A DNA stretch of 64,000 nt from Agitococcus lubricus (GCF_003051055.1 NZ_QAON01000005.1:62001-126000); one strand, 5' to 3'; counted from the stretch's first letter, positions 36,906 to 46,898 are shown. Made by a program: numbers and translations. The notes: a model not told the origin generated them from the sequence alone.

Positions 36906-38945
36906 ATGAAAAACTTATCATTTATCGTTTGTTCCTACCTATTATATATGAGTCATGCAATAGGTGCGCCACTCATATGGTGGGTCAGTGACTATACCCT
37001 AGCCAATGAAAGCGCACTGATTGTTGGGGATGATTTTGGCTCTATTGCAAAAGTAAAATTAGAAAGTGAGACAGGCCTAAAAGATATTGAAATTATCCAA
37101 CAAAATAATCAGCAATTAAGCGTGCGTTTGCCCGCAACCATATCCTATCATAGCCATGCATTAAGACTTTACCAACCCGACTTAAAGACCTTCGAGCGTG
37201 TTTGGCTAAATGCGCCAAAAATAGACTGGCTACAAGGCGATATGGGAGTCAAAACCAGTACAGGACAAGGTTGGTTACAACTATCAGGAAAAAATGTCGA
37301 TACACTCAACCTACAAGATGCATTTCTTATCAATAAAACAGGGAAATCCTACTCTTTATCATTAAAAGAGTCTGATCCTTGGCATGCCGTTTTTAACCTC
37401 CCCAAGCAAATACCTGTGGGTTCATATCAACTCAAATTTGGTCAAAAAGTCACTCAGCCCACCATACCGCCGCTTGAAGTTTTTATTGTTAATCAACCAA
37501 CTGATTTTCAGCAGCGCGTCTTAAATATTAAGGACTTTCATCAAAGTGAAGACAGTATAGATCATACAATTGCATTTAAAACTGCATTGGCAGATTTAGC
37601 GACACATGGCGGTGGAACGTTATATTTGCCAGCAGGTCATTATAGACTCAGTAATAGTTTATTTATTCCTAAAAACACTCAAATACTAGGTGATGGCAAT
37701 TTAGCAACGCATTTAATCTGGTCAAAAATCGACAAACAAGAATCTATTGCACTCATTAATTTAGAAGATAATACCCGACTTCAAGGTTTTTCTATGTATC
37801 ATGATGATGCGGCTTTTGGCATTAATAGCCCATCTGACCGTGTTATAAACAATGTACACATTGAAGATATCGTGATACGTATGTCAGCTTATAGAGGGCA
37901 TCCCACCAGTGAAATGTTAACTAAAATATATGATCAAATCCTCAAACGCTTTAGTAATAAATTAGATACCATTAGATTACAAGCAAACAATATTACACTT
38001 AAAAATAATGATATTTATGGAACAGGTCGCTCATTCGCTTTTATAGACTCACATGGCATTAATATACAAAACAATAAGTTTTATAATGGACGAAGAGGAT
38101 GGTATTCTTTTTCGGGATGTAGTGAAATCATTTTTCGTAATAATACCATTACTGGTGCAGACTTAATGGCATCAGGAGGTGGAATAAATACACTAGGAAA
38201 TAAGGTAAGCTCTCGTAATTTATATTTTGCAAATAATACCTTGGGCATGTTTAATGGCTGGGACCGTGAAGCCTTCACCTCAGATGGCGGAGGCGCGAGC
38301 TATTTTGGTCATGTTCAATCACACAAAGAGAATCAACTATTACTTGCCACTAATTTACGCAGCAAAGGACTACGCCTCACCCCATATGAAGGGGCTGTAC
38401 TTTTTGTTGTCGACGGAAAAGGCGTTGGTCAATATGCAAAAGTGATTAGTATGAGTGAGAATTTAGTTCATTTAGATAGAAAACTGGACGTCGCTTTAGA
38501 TAATAGCTCTAAAATTATTATTTGCCCTCTACAAGAAAACTATATCATCGTAAACAATACAATTAGTGATGCAGCAATTGGTATTCAACTTTATGGCACA
38601 GGATTGAACCACGTTGTTTATGGAAATACGTCCATTCGTACAGGCGGTATCAATCTTCTTGGTTTATGGTATGGCGGCTATCAATCCGCATGGTACACCC
38701 TAGTCGCGCACAACGCTCTATATGGCTCTGCTAATACACGTAAATTCAACCCAACTCGAACAGATTTACATACATCTAACATTACGGTTGAAGCGCGGCC
38801 TCGTTCTACTGATGAGCTTAATCTGGTTTATGGTATAGTGATTCGTAATAATCAACTATACCAAAATAATGGGGTCAGCATTATTGGTAGTCAAAATGCA
38901 AGAAAAAATATGGACGCTATTTTTGTTGACCCCTTAGACAACTAA
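36906..38945 (+). CDS. Secreted right-handed beta-helix protein, putative EPS lyase/hydrolase
   Basis: About 679 residues with a Sec signal (KNLSFIVCSYLLYMSHAIGA). Residues about 25-200 are beta-sandwich-like. Then follows a pectate-lyase-3/polygalacturonase-like entry, DHTIAFKTALADLATHGGGT and LYLPAGHYRLSNSLFIPKNT, with a long Asn-rich parallel beta helix (NNITLKNNDIYGTG, NNKFYNG, RNNTITGADL). EPS loci often carry such a lyase or hydrolase for chain release. The active site cannot be assigned. The start at 36906 is preferred because 36897 lies at the MITE junction. Its end overlaps convergent wcaI by 12 bases. Confidence 0.75.
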   Translation: MKNLSFIVCSYLLYMSHAIGAPLIWWVSDYTLANESALIVGDDFGSIAKVKLESETGLKDIEIIQQNNQQLSVRLPATISYHSHALRLYQPDLKTFERVWLNAPKIDWLQGDMGVKTSTGQGWLQLSGKNVDTLNLQDAFLINKTGKSYSLSLKESDPWHAVFNLPKQIPVGSYQLKFGQKVTQPTIPPLEVFIVNQPTDFQQRVLNIKDFHQSEDSIDHTIAFKTALADLATHGGGTLYLPAGHYRLSNSLFIPKNTQILGDGNLATHLIWSKIDKQESIALINLEDNTRLQGFSMYHDDAAFGINSPSDRVINNVHIEDIVIRMSAYRGHPTSEMLTKIYDQILKRFSNKLDTIRLQANNITLKNNDIYGTGRSFAFIDSHGINIQNNKFYNGRRGWYSFSGCSEIIFRNNTITGADLMASGGGINTLGNKVSSRNLYFANNTLGMFNGWDREAFTSDGGGASYFGHVQSHKENQLLLATNLRSKGLRLTPYEGAVLFVVDGKGVGQYAKVISMSENLVHLDRKLDVALDNSSKIIICPLQENYIIVNNTISDAAIGIQLYGTGLNHVVYGNTSIRTGGINLLGLWYGGYQSAWYTLVAHNALYGSANTRKFNPTRTDLHTSNITVEARPRSTDELNLVYGIVIRNNQLYQNNGVSIIGSQNARKNMDAIFVDPLDN

Positions 38946-40154
38946 GATACTATCTCTAAAGCGCATGAGTACTGCCTTTTTATTTAGATATTGTTCGGCA
39001 TAATCGCGAGCAATATGATTAGTCTGATGTGTATCCTTTTCTAGTACCCTCATCAATCCTTCAATAAACGCAGACAAGTCTTCAGGCTCTACACGCTGAG
39101 CAATACCAGAGTGTTTTTCTATAATTAATCCTAATTCTGTATGAGGCTCCGCAGTAATTAAACTATATCCTCCTACTGAAAGAATCCCCGTCATTTTAGA
39201 GGGTAAGACCACATCGGCTGCCCCCTTCTTTTGTACAATTAAATGCACATCAGGCATTGCTAATAATTTAGGCAAATCCTCATAAGGTTGTAACGGTGCA
39301 AAGCTCACATTGGATAAGTTTTTCTGTTGAACTAAGGCCTCTAATTCTGCTTTTGCTGCCCCCTGTCCAACGAGTAAAAAAGTGATATCTGTACGATGTC
39401 GTAACTGTTCTGCCGCATCAATAACAATTTCTAAGCCTTGTTTTTTGCCCATATTACCCGAATATAGCACCACTTTTTGGTGTGCGGCTATACCCCATAA
39501 ATGTCGAAAATGATATTTATCCGCTTTGGGTGAAATAAACTCTGTATCTACCCAGTTAGGAAAATATAATGTTTTTTGCGGGTTAACACCTTTGGCTTCT
39601 GCAATTTTAATCATACTATTGGAAATAGTAGAGACAATATCACAGCGACGCATTAACCAGCTTTCTATCGCCTTTGCAATTCTACCGATACGCCCTGTCG
39701 TCATCATGCCTAAACCAAACATGGCATCAATTTCATAATCTTGAATATGCAGAATCAGTTTAGCACCGACTAAGCGTGCATATAGCCATGCAAGCGGCAA
39801 GCAAAATAAGGTTGGTTCCACAACAAATACAACATGAGGACGCCATAATAATAGACGTAATAAAACCAAAAATGAGCTCAAGGCAAAACTAATTAAGTGT
39901 AATAAACGCGTTATCGTTGTAGGTTCCGAGGGAACATATAAAGGACAACGATGTACTGTGACGCCATTATCTTGGCTTGTCTGATACCAATTACGATAGT
40001 TTTTTTCAATACGCCATGCTGGATAATACGGCGGCGCGGTGACAACACGCACATCATCTCCCTGCGCTGCTAACCACTCGGCCATTTCACCTGAATATTT
40101 GCCAATACCTGTTAATTCGGGTTTATAGTTGATACCGTATAGTAAAAACTTCAT
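38934..40154 (-). CDS. wcaI: WcaI-like glycosyltransferase (GT4)
   Basis: 406 residues. The N-terminus FLLYGINYKPELTGIGKYSG and the YPAWRIEKNYRNWYQT region are WcaI signatures. The C-terminal GT-B donor site is VLYSGNMGKKQGLEIVIDAA, then LPSKMTGILSVGGY. In colanic acid, WcaI is assigned to adding a sugar (fucose is proposed) to the lipid-linked chain at the cytoplasmic face. It is the last gene of the minus-strand EPS assembly operon. Residues about 90-130 are hydrophobic and may associate with the membrane. Confidence 0.87.
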   Translation of the reverse strand: MKFLLYGINYKPELTGIGKYSGEMAEWLAAQGDDVRVVTAPPYYPAWRIEKNYRNWYQTSQDNGVTVHRCPLYVPSEPTTITRLLHLISFALSSFLVLLRLLLWRPHVVFVVEPTLFCLPLAWLYARLVGAKLILHIQDYEIDAMFGLGMMTTGRIGRIAKAIESWLMRRCDIVSTISNSMIKIAEAKGVNPQKTLYFPNWVDTEFISPKADKYHFRHLWGIAAHQKVVLYSGNMGKKQGLEIVIDAAEQLRHRTDITFLLVGQGAAKAELEALVQQKNLSNVSFAPLQPYEDLPKLLAMPDVHLIVQKKGAADVVLPSKMTGILSVGGYSLITAEPHTELGLIIEKHSGIAQRVEPEDLSAFIEGLMRVLEKDTHQTNHIARDYAEQYLNKKAVLMRFRDSILVV

Positions 40155-40157
40155 CGT

Positions 40158-40979
40158 CTAGTTCCTACTTGCCTTAGTTTCACGAGTTTTTAAGACAATA
40201 AAATATTCATAAATTGCCTGTAAACAGGCATACGTAAAACCAGCACGTCCGTCTAAGAAGCCACGCTTTGCAATATACAACAGAAGGAATTTAATTAACG
40301 GCCGCATAGGTAAGCGGTAAAACAACTCTTTTTGATGAAAACGTCGTTCATGAAAGTCGGATGCCGTAAATGCCTTTGCGACACTAAACGGTGCTTTGTT
40401 AGCTGCATTATCACAAATTTGTTTAGCTTCAAAGGTACTATAGGAATTATGGCGGTCAATCCAGTGTGTAACCCCTTTACTAAAGGGGAAATGGTCTAAA
40501 TAAGACGTTAATTGGCCAACATTACCATCGGCGATCGAAATAGGATTAACTAAGCGCTCATAACGCATTTTTTCTGGACGGAATAAACGCATATAAAAGG
40601 GGGATGTTTGTACATGCTTGAGCCATGTATTCATAAAAAAATCACGGCGTTGTATACGAAAGGCAATATTATCAGCTGGATTTTTAACAATAGCTTGTAC
40701 CTCAGCAACCAACTCTGGTGTCATACGCTCATCAGCATCAATATAAAACACCCAGTCATACTTAAAGGCAATGTTTGCTAAACCCCAGTTTTGATGCGCA
40801 GCCCAATTATCAAATGGTCGTTTTGTCACTGTTGCGCCATAACTCAACGCTATTTCCTCTGTTTTGTCTGTACTCAATGAATCATAAACGTGAATATCAT
40901 CAGACCATTTAACAGACTCTAGACATCCTGGCAGGTCTTTTTCTTCATTTTTGGTTAATACCAATATAGAAATAGACAT
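40158..40979 (-). CDS. Glycosyltransferase family 2 (WaaE/KdtX-like)
   Basis: A 273-residue GT-A enzyme. It opens with ISILVLTKNEEKDLPGCLES, typical of the WaaE/KdtX/WcaE-type GT2 group. The metal-binding DxD is in WVFYIDADERMTPEL. The C-terminal AKRGFLDGRAGFTYACLQAI is shared with the group. It transfers a single sugar from a nucleotide donor. The acceptor is unknown. The gene lies 3 bases from wcaI and about 40 from the polymerase gene. Confidence 0.85.
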   Translation of the reverse strand: MSISILVLTKNEEKDLPGCLESVKWSDDIHVYDSLSTDKTEEIALSYGATVTKRPFDNWAAHQNWGLANIAFKYDWVFYIDADERMTPELVAEVQAIVKNPADNIAFRIQRRDFFMNTWLKHVQTSPFYMRLFRPEKMRYERLVNPISIADGNVGQLTSYLDHFPFSKGVTHWIDRHNSYSTFEAKQICDNAANKAPFSVAKAFTASDFHERRFHQKELFYRLPMRPLIKFLLLYIAKRGFLDGRAGFTYACLQAIYEYFIVLKTRETKASRN

Positions 40980-41021
40980 AAACTAACCTCTTTAGTTCCA
41001 CGCAAAATATAACCTTATTTG

Positions 41022-42344
41022 TTAGTATTGCTTGAGCTTTAATTTATACAATGATGAATAAGTATAAATTGCTAATAACAAACAAATAAAATAACCTTCT
41101 ACAGCACCCAACGGCCCCCGTATAAGAATAGGTACAGAGCCAATTACCATAAGTGAAATCAAATTAGCCTTATTGTAGATAATAGAGGATGATAATTGTG
41201 ACTTTTTATATATTTTACCAATAATCCAAAAGCCAAAAATCACACCGATAAGGCCAAAATCCATATATAAATCGCCGCCAAAAAAATACGACAAGTTTGC
41301 TGTTCCAGCCTCATAATAATACTTCAGTTCATCGCCAACAAGTAATCCACCTAAAATTGGCTTATCACTCCAAATAGATCTAGGTACAAAGAAGAATATG
41401 ACTGCTAAAGTATTATCTCCCCATAAATAATCTTTATTTGACATATACTTAACACCATGTACCAAGGTATTAAATACATCCATATCCTTAAGTATAAATA
41501 AATCACGTGATTTATCATCTATATTTTGTAAGCCTGCCAAACCAAAACGGGTTGTAATACTAATAAAAGGCATAATAATAAATATACCCATCATAATAAA
41601 TAAATATATATATATAAAAGACAAACCAGAACTAAAAAAACCAAAGATAACTGGAGCCCACGTTGCAACATTAAAAAATCTTGACATATTAGTCGGATTT
41701 ACAGCCACAAATAACAACATAGTTAATAGTAGAAATGCGGCCATGACAAATATGCTACTTTTTTTATTGACTGTTATGGCAAAGATAGTAGTTGCTACAG
41801 TGAGCATTGCCAAGAAAGGTACACTGAGGAAATTAGAATCTGACAAATCTTTATCAAAACGTGAGGCAAATAAATTTGATGGGCCATAAATGATGACATA
41901 TATTATAAAACAAAATAGTGCAATTCCAAACAATTGAAATAACTGTACACTTTTAATATGGAGAGTATCTTCAAAAGAGCTTACTTCATTTTGATTTTTT
42001 TTAGAGGATGCTAATATAAAGCTCAAACAGGATAAAAAAACGATAAGTTCAGCAACTAAAAAGTCAGACACCTCATAATAAACACCGACATTTGTTGATT
42101 TTGGAAACTGGTAATTCACAATCTGTTGACAGGGTGCAACGACAAAGAATAATAAACAGCATAACCATATCATATCATCAGCATTAAATTTATTCCCATT
42201 AATGGTTGTTAGTTTGTATAAAACCAATAAAAAAGTTGGCAAAGTTAGAAATATAGGAACTATATCTTGTGATGTTAATATACCATAACACCATAAAGCT
42301 ATCGCCATAAAGAATCGGCCAAAACTATATTTTTTACTTACCAA
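41022..42344 (-). CDS. Wzy-like oligosaccharide repeat unit polymerase
   Basis: About 440 residues with ten or more hydrophobic segments and a large loop containing SIWSDKPILGGLLVGDELKY and FFGGDLYMDFGLIGVIFGFW, a pattern found in O-antigen/EPS polymerases. A+T content is visibly higher than in neighbours, as is usual for Wzy. A TTG start at 42344 is favoured by GAGGA seven bases upstream. TTG 42350 is in frame. It would join undecaprenyl-linked repeat units in the periplasm. A flippase role (Wzx) is less likely by length and loop pattern. Confidence 0.7.
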   Translation of the reverse strand: MVSKKYSFGRFFMAIALWCYGILTSQDIVPIFLTLPTFLLVLYKLTTINGNKFNADDMIWLCCLLFFVVAPCQQIVNYQFPKSTNVGVYYEVSDFLVAELIVFLSCLSFILASSKKNQNEVSSFEDTLHIKSVQLFQLFGIALFCFIIYVIIYGPSNLFASRFDKDLSDSNFLSVPFLAMLTVATTIFAITVNKKSSIFVMAAFLLLTMLLFVAVNPTNMSRFFNVATWAPVIFGFFSSGLSFIYIYLFIMMGIFIIMPFISITTRFGLAGLQNIDDKSRDLFILKDMDVFNTLVHGVKYMSNKDYLWGDNTLAVIFFFVPRSIWSDKPILGGLLVGDELKYYYEAGTANLSYFFGGDLYMDFGLIGVIFGFWIIGKIYKKSQLSSSIIYNKANLISLMVIGSVPILIRGPLGAVEGYFICLLLAIYTYSSLYKLKLKQY

Positions 42345-42380
42345 CTTCAAGTCCTCATTTAGTAAATCATTATCATGATA

Positions 42381-43454
42381 CTATGCCAACATCTCATGAA
42401 TCACATGTGATAATGTCGCTGTACTCTGCTCATGAAGCCTGACAAAATGCTGAATACAAGCACGCTCAACTTCAGCACGTTTAAAAATAGTATTCTCAGT
42501 ATGTTCACCCAAATACTGTATAACGGTTTGCGAATAATCCTCAATTTGTTGAGCAACGCAGCCCGTATTATTCATAATTATTGATGCAATACATCCTCTG
42601 ACGACAGAAACCGTTGGGACGCCTTCAGACATTGCCTCATGAATAATCACAGGCTCTGCCTCATTAACGTATTTGGTTGGAAACAGCAGAATATCAATTT
42701 TCTGATAAAATGCTTGTTTATCTATGCCATATACTGAACCTACATAATGAATATCTTTAGCTTGTGCTAACTCTGTTTGAAAGCGTGACTGTATTGACGG
42801 ATGTAACGGGCCAGCAATGATTCCATCGCAATCAAAGCCTGCCATTTGCGCGGCTTTAACAGCAGCAAAATACTCAAAAATCCCTTTATCTTCCGTAATA
42901 TTTGAAATATATCCTAATGTAACTTTCTTTTTATTATTATTTCTTTTACTAACTGGTGAAGGTACATCTAAGAAAACGGCATTGGATATCACATGTATTT
43001 TAGCTGAGTCAATATTATACCCTGCAATCATTTTATCCTTCATAGCCTCACATAAAACAATATGTTCTGCATTTGCCATATAAAACAAAAAATTCGTTAA
43101 TTTGGAGGGTTTATCTAAATAAGCAAAACTATGATGATGAATAAAAACAGGTATCTTAAATAACTTACAGAGAACGATGAAACATAAATCAACCAATTGA
43201 CCATTACCGCCTGATAATGCTAAATATAAAGCAGATGGTTTAGTCTTAAAGTAACCTAAAAAAAACTCAGCTAAAGCTCTGAGTAGGTTAATAAAAGATA
43301 TCAGCGCATAAATAAAACGATTACGGCTTTTTATAGTCCGAGAACGATTAAAGAGTCTCACATCTGTTTTTTGAGTAATAATGTGATACATTTTCTCAGT
43401 AATTACTGAAAAACCACCTACAGGCGGTGGTAATGGACCTACAAAAAAAATCAT
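42381..43454 (-). CDS. Glycosyltransferase family 4 (GT-B)
   Basis: 357 residues. FVGPLPPPVGGFSVITEKM at the N-terminus is the acceptor-side glycine loop, and LGYISNITEDKGIFEYFAAV starts the donor domain. The E-x7-E-type block EAEPVIIHEAMSEGVPTVSV binds the nucleotide sugar. It likely adds one sugar of the repeat unit in the cytoplasm. It overlaps the upstream GT4 gene by one base (TAATG). Donor specificity cannot be read from sequence. Confidence 0.82.
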   Translation of the reverse strand: MIFFVGPLPPPVGGFSVITEKMYHIITQKTDVRLFNRSRTIKSRNRFIYALISFINLLRALAEFFLGYFKTKPSALYLALSGGNGQLVDLCFIVLCKLFKIPVFIHHHSFAYLDKPSKLTNFLFYMANAEHIVLCEAMKDKMIAGYNIDSAKIHVISNAVFLDVPSPVSKRNNNKKKVTLGYISNITEDKGIFEYFAAVKAAQMAGFDCDGIIAGPLHPSIQSRFQTELAQAKDIHYVGSVYGIDKQAFYQKIDILLFPTKYVNEAEPVIIHEAMSEGVPTVSVVRGCIASIIMNNTGCVAQQIEDYSQTVIQYLGEHTENTIFKRAEVERACIQHFVRLHEQSTATLSHVIHEMLA

Positions 43455-44605
43455 TATGTCTGTTCTCTAGCTAAAGCTGAATGCTGTTGTTTAAGAATAT
43501 TTGAAAATCGCATGCCTAATGGCGGCTCTGTTAAACGGATATAACTATTAAACGCAGCCTCGCTCAATCGGCGTACTTCAGAACGATTACTTAAGAGATA
43601 TTTCAATGCGATAGATAAAGTTTCTTTGGCATTATTACGCTGAAAACATATACCATTCTGTTTATTGATAACATAAGAAGGCTCTGGCCCCATATGAAAA
43701 TGCAAAGAGTCATGAACAATGGGCACTAAACTCATAGACATATAATGTACTACACTTAGCCCAGCATCTCCTGGATAACAACCAACAAAACAGTGTTTAG
43801 ATATTTCTGCTATTTTTTGTTGGTCATAAACACTACCATATAATTTAATCCAATCATTATGTTGCTGCTTATCTTCTAATTTTTTATATTCCGTACCATT
43901 TCCTAAAACATGTAATGATAGATTTGGGTACTCACCTCTTAACTCATCCAAAACTTCAATCAGCAGTTGAATATTTGAACCATGCCTTAATCGCCCAATA
44001 AACATGACCCCCATTTCTTCATGGTTTTTATTAGTTGGTAGAATAGGATAAAAGTTCCGTAATGAATTTTCAGCAACTTTAATTTTATAAGAAAAAGCAA
44101 CTCTATGCTTAATCATGGATTGCCTAGATAACTCACTATAGCAAATGTAGGCGGTAGACAAACCAACAATCAATGAATACATAGCCCTCAAAAAAAAATT
44201 TAGAGAAGTTTTTCTATATAATCCTTGTCCATGAGAATATAAAGGAATTCTATATAAAAAAGCAGCTATCAATATTAACCAGTAGGATATTGAACGGATG
44301 TTAGCTGTAATAAAAATTGCATCGGGCTTTTTGTGTAATAGTCCCTTTAATAAGCCACTTTGATAGTTCAACTTACCGTTTAGCAGAGAGTATGTAGGTG
44401 TCGCCGTGATACTTCTAAACTTTTCTTTGTCTAACGCTAAAGACCCAAACCCCTGTTTTGCATCAGGGATATCTGCATAAACATCAATTAACCAATCTTT
44501 AGCCATTTCCTCAAATTCAGGTACGCGATAAGCAGCAATAATAGGCTGGACTAGCATCAAAACAGGCTTGTGATTCAGAGGATTTACTTCCAAGTTATCA
44601 GACAT
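43454..44605 (-). CDS. Glycosyltransferase family 4 (GT-B)
   Basis: 383 residues. VLMLVQPIIAAYRVPEFEEM at the N-terminus and MGVMFIGRLRHGSNIQLLIE for the donor domain are GT4-like. The C-terminal nucleotide block is atypical: CYPGDAGLSVVHYMSMSLVP stands where E-x7-E is usual (Asp-Ala-Gly and His instead of two glutamates), so the catalytic geometry may differ. A hydrophobic stretch at about 105-125 may contact the membrane. It belongs to the minus-strand assembly operon with manC upstream. Confidence 0.75.
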   Translation of the reverse strand: MSDNLEVNPLNHKPVLMLVQPIIAAYRVPEFEEMAKDWLIDVYADIPDAKQGFGSLALDKEKFRSITATPTYSLLNGKLNYQSGLLKGLLHKKPDAIFITANIRSISYWLILIAAFLYRIPLYSHGQGLYRKTSLNFFLRAMYSLIVGLSTAYICYSELSRQSMIKHRVAFSYKIKVAENSLRNFYPILPTNKNHEEMGVMFIGRLRHGSNIQLLIEVLDELRGEYPNLSLHVLGNGTEYKKLEDKQQHNDWIKLYGSVYDQQKIAEISKHCFVGCYPGDAGLSVVHYMSMSLVPIVHDSLHFHMGPEPSYVINKQNGICFQRNNAKETLSIALKYLLSNRSEVRRLSEAAFNSYIRLTEPPLGMRFSNILKQQHSALAREQT

Positions 44606-44718
44606 TACAGGCTACCACACGCGATGATTGAGTCCTATGTGACTCAGCTCAAGCTGATTAGGATTTAATAATCAATACTAAATCCAACATCATTATATGA
44701 AAGGGAGGAAACTACGTG

Positions 44719-46137
44719 TTAGGTTCTACCATACACATCTTCAAATCGAACAATATCGTCTTCGCCCAAATAACTACCAGACTGAACCTCGATCATCTCT
44801 AGCATTATTTTACCTACATTACGTAGACGGTGTTTATGTCCTAAAGGAATATAGGTCGATTGATTTTCAGTCACTAAATAGACTTTATCTTCACAAGTCA
44901 CTTCGGCTGTGCCATTGACGACAATCCAGTGCTCTGCCCGATGATGATGCATCTGCAATGATAAGCTGGCTTCTGGGTTCACACCGATGCGCTTGACTTG
45001 ATAGCGTTGGCCTTGGTCTATGCCTTCATAATAACCCCACGGCCGATAAACACGGCGATGCGCGGTTGCTTCCGCTCGTTTCGTTTGTTTTAACCGTGAG
45101 ACTATTTTTTTAACATCTTGCACGGCATGTCTTGGCGCAACAAGCACGGCATCTGCGGTTTCAACAACGATTAAATCTTCTGCACCAACTACCGTGACCA
45201 AACGCTGTGTCGCATGAACATAACAGTTTTTACTATCTTCTAGCAGTACATCTCCTTTGACTGCATTGCCTTGTGTATCTTGTGCTGCATCTTGCCAAAG
45301 AGCAGCAAATGAGCCGATGTCATTCCATGCTGCATCTAAAGACACAACTGCCGCTTTCGTTGTACGTTCCATCACTGCATAGTCAATAGAGTTATCGGGA
45401 CTCGCGGCAAATGCTTCTTTATTCAAACGAATAAAATCTAAATCTTGACTAGCTTCCGCCACTGCTTGTTGACATGCGGTCAACATATGCGGCTCAAAAG
45501 TTGCTAATTCTGCTAAAAACTGACTAGCCCTAAAGACAAACATGCCAGAGTTCCAGAGATATTCGCCAGACTCAAGGTATTGTTTGGCTAGCTCTAAATT
45601 CGGTTTCTCGACAAATGCAGATACCTTAAAGCCTGCACTCATTGCTTGGCCTTGACGGATATAACCATAACCTGTTTCAGGATGTTTAGGTACAATACCA
45701 AAGGTCACTAACGCACCTTCGGACGCCAAATTAACCGCTTTTAGAATAGCTTCTTCAAATTGAGGGATATGTTCAATCGTATGGTCAGCAGGTAACACAA
45801 TCAATATAGGGTCTTGACCATGACGAATAGCATGCAACGCAGCAACAGCTATTGCTGGCGCGGTATTACGGCCTACAGGCTCTAATAAAATACCATCATG
45901 TTTAACATTGATGGCTCTTAGTTGCTCCGCGACAATAAAACGGTGTTGTTCGTTGGATACTAAAATTGGTTCGGCAGACTTGATGCCACGGATACGTAAA
46001 ATCGTATTTTGCAGAAGAGAGTGTTGGTTGGTGAGACTTAATAATTGTTTAGGAAACATTTCTCTAGACAGTGGCCATAACCGTGAGCCTGCTCCACCAC
46101 ACAAAATCACAGGCTGCACAATTTGTAATAAATCCAT
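44719..46137 (-). CDS. manC: Mannose-1-phosphate guanylyltransferase / mannose-6-phosphate isomerase
   Basis: About 472 residues, a type II bifunctional enzyme. The N-terminal pyrophosphorylase is VILCGGAGSRLWPLSREMFP with KQLL. The C-terminal cupin is MHHHRAEHWIVVNGTAEVTC, the isomerase half. It makes mannose-1-P into GDP-mannose and fructose-6-P into mannose-6-P, feeding gmd and fcl. The start at 46137 (MDLLQIVQP) is preferred to 46149. It is the first gene of the minus-strand assembly operon. The mutase step between its two reactions can be met by the enzyme at 23719. Confidence 0.94.
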   Translation of the reverse strand: MDLLQIVQPVILCGGAGSRLWPLSREMFPKQLLSLTNQHSLLQNTILRIRGIKSAEPILVSNEQHRFIVAEQLRAINVKHDGILLEPVGRNTAPAIAVAALHAIRHGQDPILIVLPADHTIEHIPQFEEAILKAVNLASEGALVTFGIVPKHPETGYGYIRQGQAMSAGFKVSAFVEKPNLELAKQYLESGEYLWNSGMFVFRASQFLAELATFEPHMLTACQQAVAEASQDLDFIRLNKEAFAASPDNSIDYAVMERTTKAAVVSLDAAWNDIGSFAALWQDAAQDTQGNAVKGDVLLEDSKNCYVHATQRLVTVVGAEDLIVVETADAVLVAPRHAVQDVKKIVSRLKQTKRAEATAHRRVYRPWGYYEGIDQGQRYQVKRIGVNPEASLSLQMHHHRAEHWIVVNGTAEVTCEDKVYLVTENQSTYIPLGHKHRLRNVGKIMLEMIEVQSGSYLGEDDIVRFEDVYGRT

Positions 46138-46268
46138 ATCAAGTACCATCTTTAAACGCAGAATTCATCGCATTGATACGCAATTATCGTACCGATACAA
46201 TCAATATAATATCTCTGATAAGATGGTAACACGTGTAAATAGCGAAAATAAAGCAAGTATAGCGAGGA

Positions 46269-46898
46269 TTAACAATTCCCCCGCCCTAAGGCCATCAACA
46301 AGACCCGCTCTGCTAAAGTCTCTAAGGTCATCGAGCCGTCTTTTCTAAACCATGTGACTGTCCACGCAATAGAGCCGACTAATAACTTACGCCATACCTG
46401 TGGCGACTCGACATAACCTGACTCTATTTTGAGCTGTTGTAGCACCGTAACCCATGTGTTTTCATACGCATTTCGTAAGGCTAATAAATCGTGCTGGTGC
46501 TGCCTAGATAGGCTACTCCATTCAAAAACCAATACTGTCATTGCATCACAAGTCACACCATTAATGGCATATAACTCGCTAATAATGAGTGCTTTTAATT
46601 TATCTCTGTAAGTCTCAACCTGAGCAATGGCATCATTTTGTTTGGTAGATGTATATTCAATGACCTCTTTCATCACGGTAAACAAAATTTCTTCTTTACT
46701 TTTAAAGTGATGAAATAAACTGCCCGACTGAATACCTACCATCGCAGCAATTTCGCGCACCGTTGTACCTTCATAACCTTTAACACGAAATAAATGTGCG
46801 GCTGCACGTAATACGCGCCCCCGTGGTGAATCATCTAAACAACCAAAACTAGGAACTTTATCAAGCGACTTTAATTGCTGGGGTACTTTGACCAACAT
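46269..46898 (-). CDS. atuR: TetR family regulator of the atu cluster (AtuR-like)
   Basis: 209 residues. The N-terminal helix-turn-helix is RVLRAAAHLFRVKGYEGTTV, then VREIAAMVGIQSGSLFHHFK, a textbook TetR pattern. It is divergent from atuA, the arrangement in Pseudomonas aeruginosa, where AtuR represses the atu operon and is relieved by acyclic terpene intermediates. A perfect 18-bp palindrome in the shared promoter region is the likely operator. The name rests on synteny and family, not on a unique motif. Confidence 0.82.
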   Translation of the reverse strand: MLVKVPQQLKSLDKVPSFGCLDDSPRGRVLRAAAHLFRVKGYEGTTVREIAAMVGIQSGSLFHHFKSKEEILFTVMKEVIEYTSTKQNDAIAQVETYRDKLKALIISELYAINGVTCDAMTVLVFEWSSLSRQHQHDLLALRNAYENTWVTVLQQLKIESGYVESPQVWRKLLVGSIAWTVTWFRKDGSMTLETLAERVLLMALGRGNC

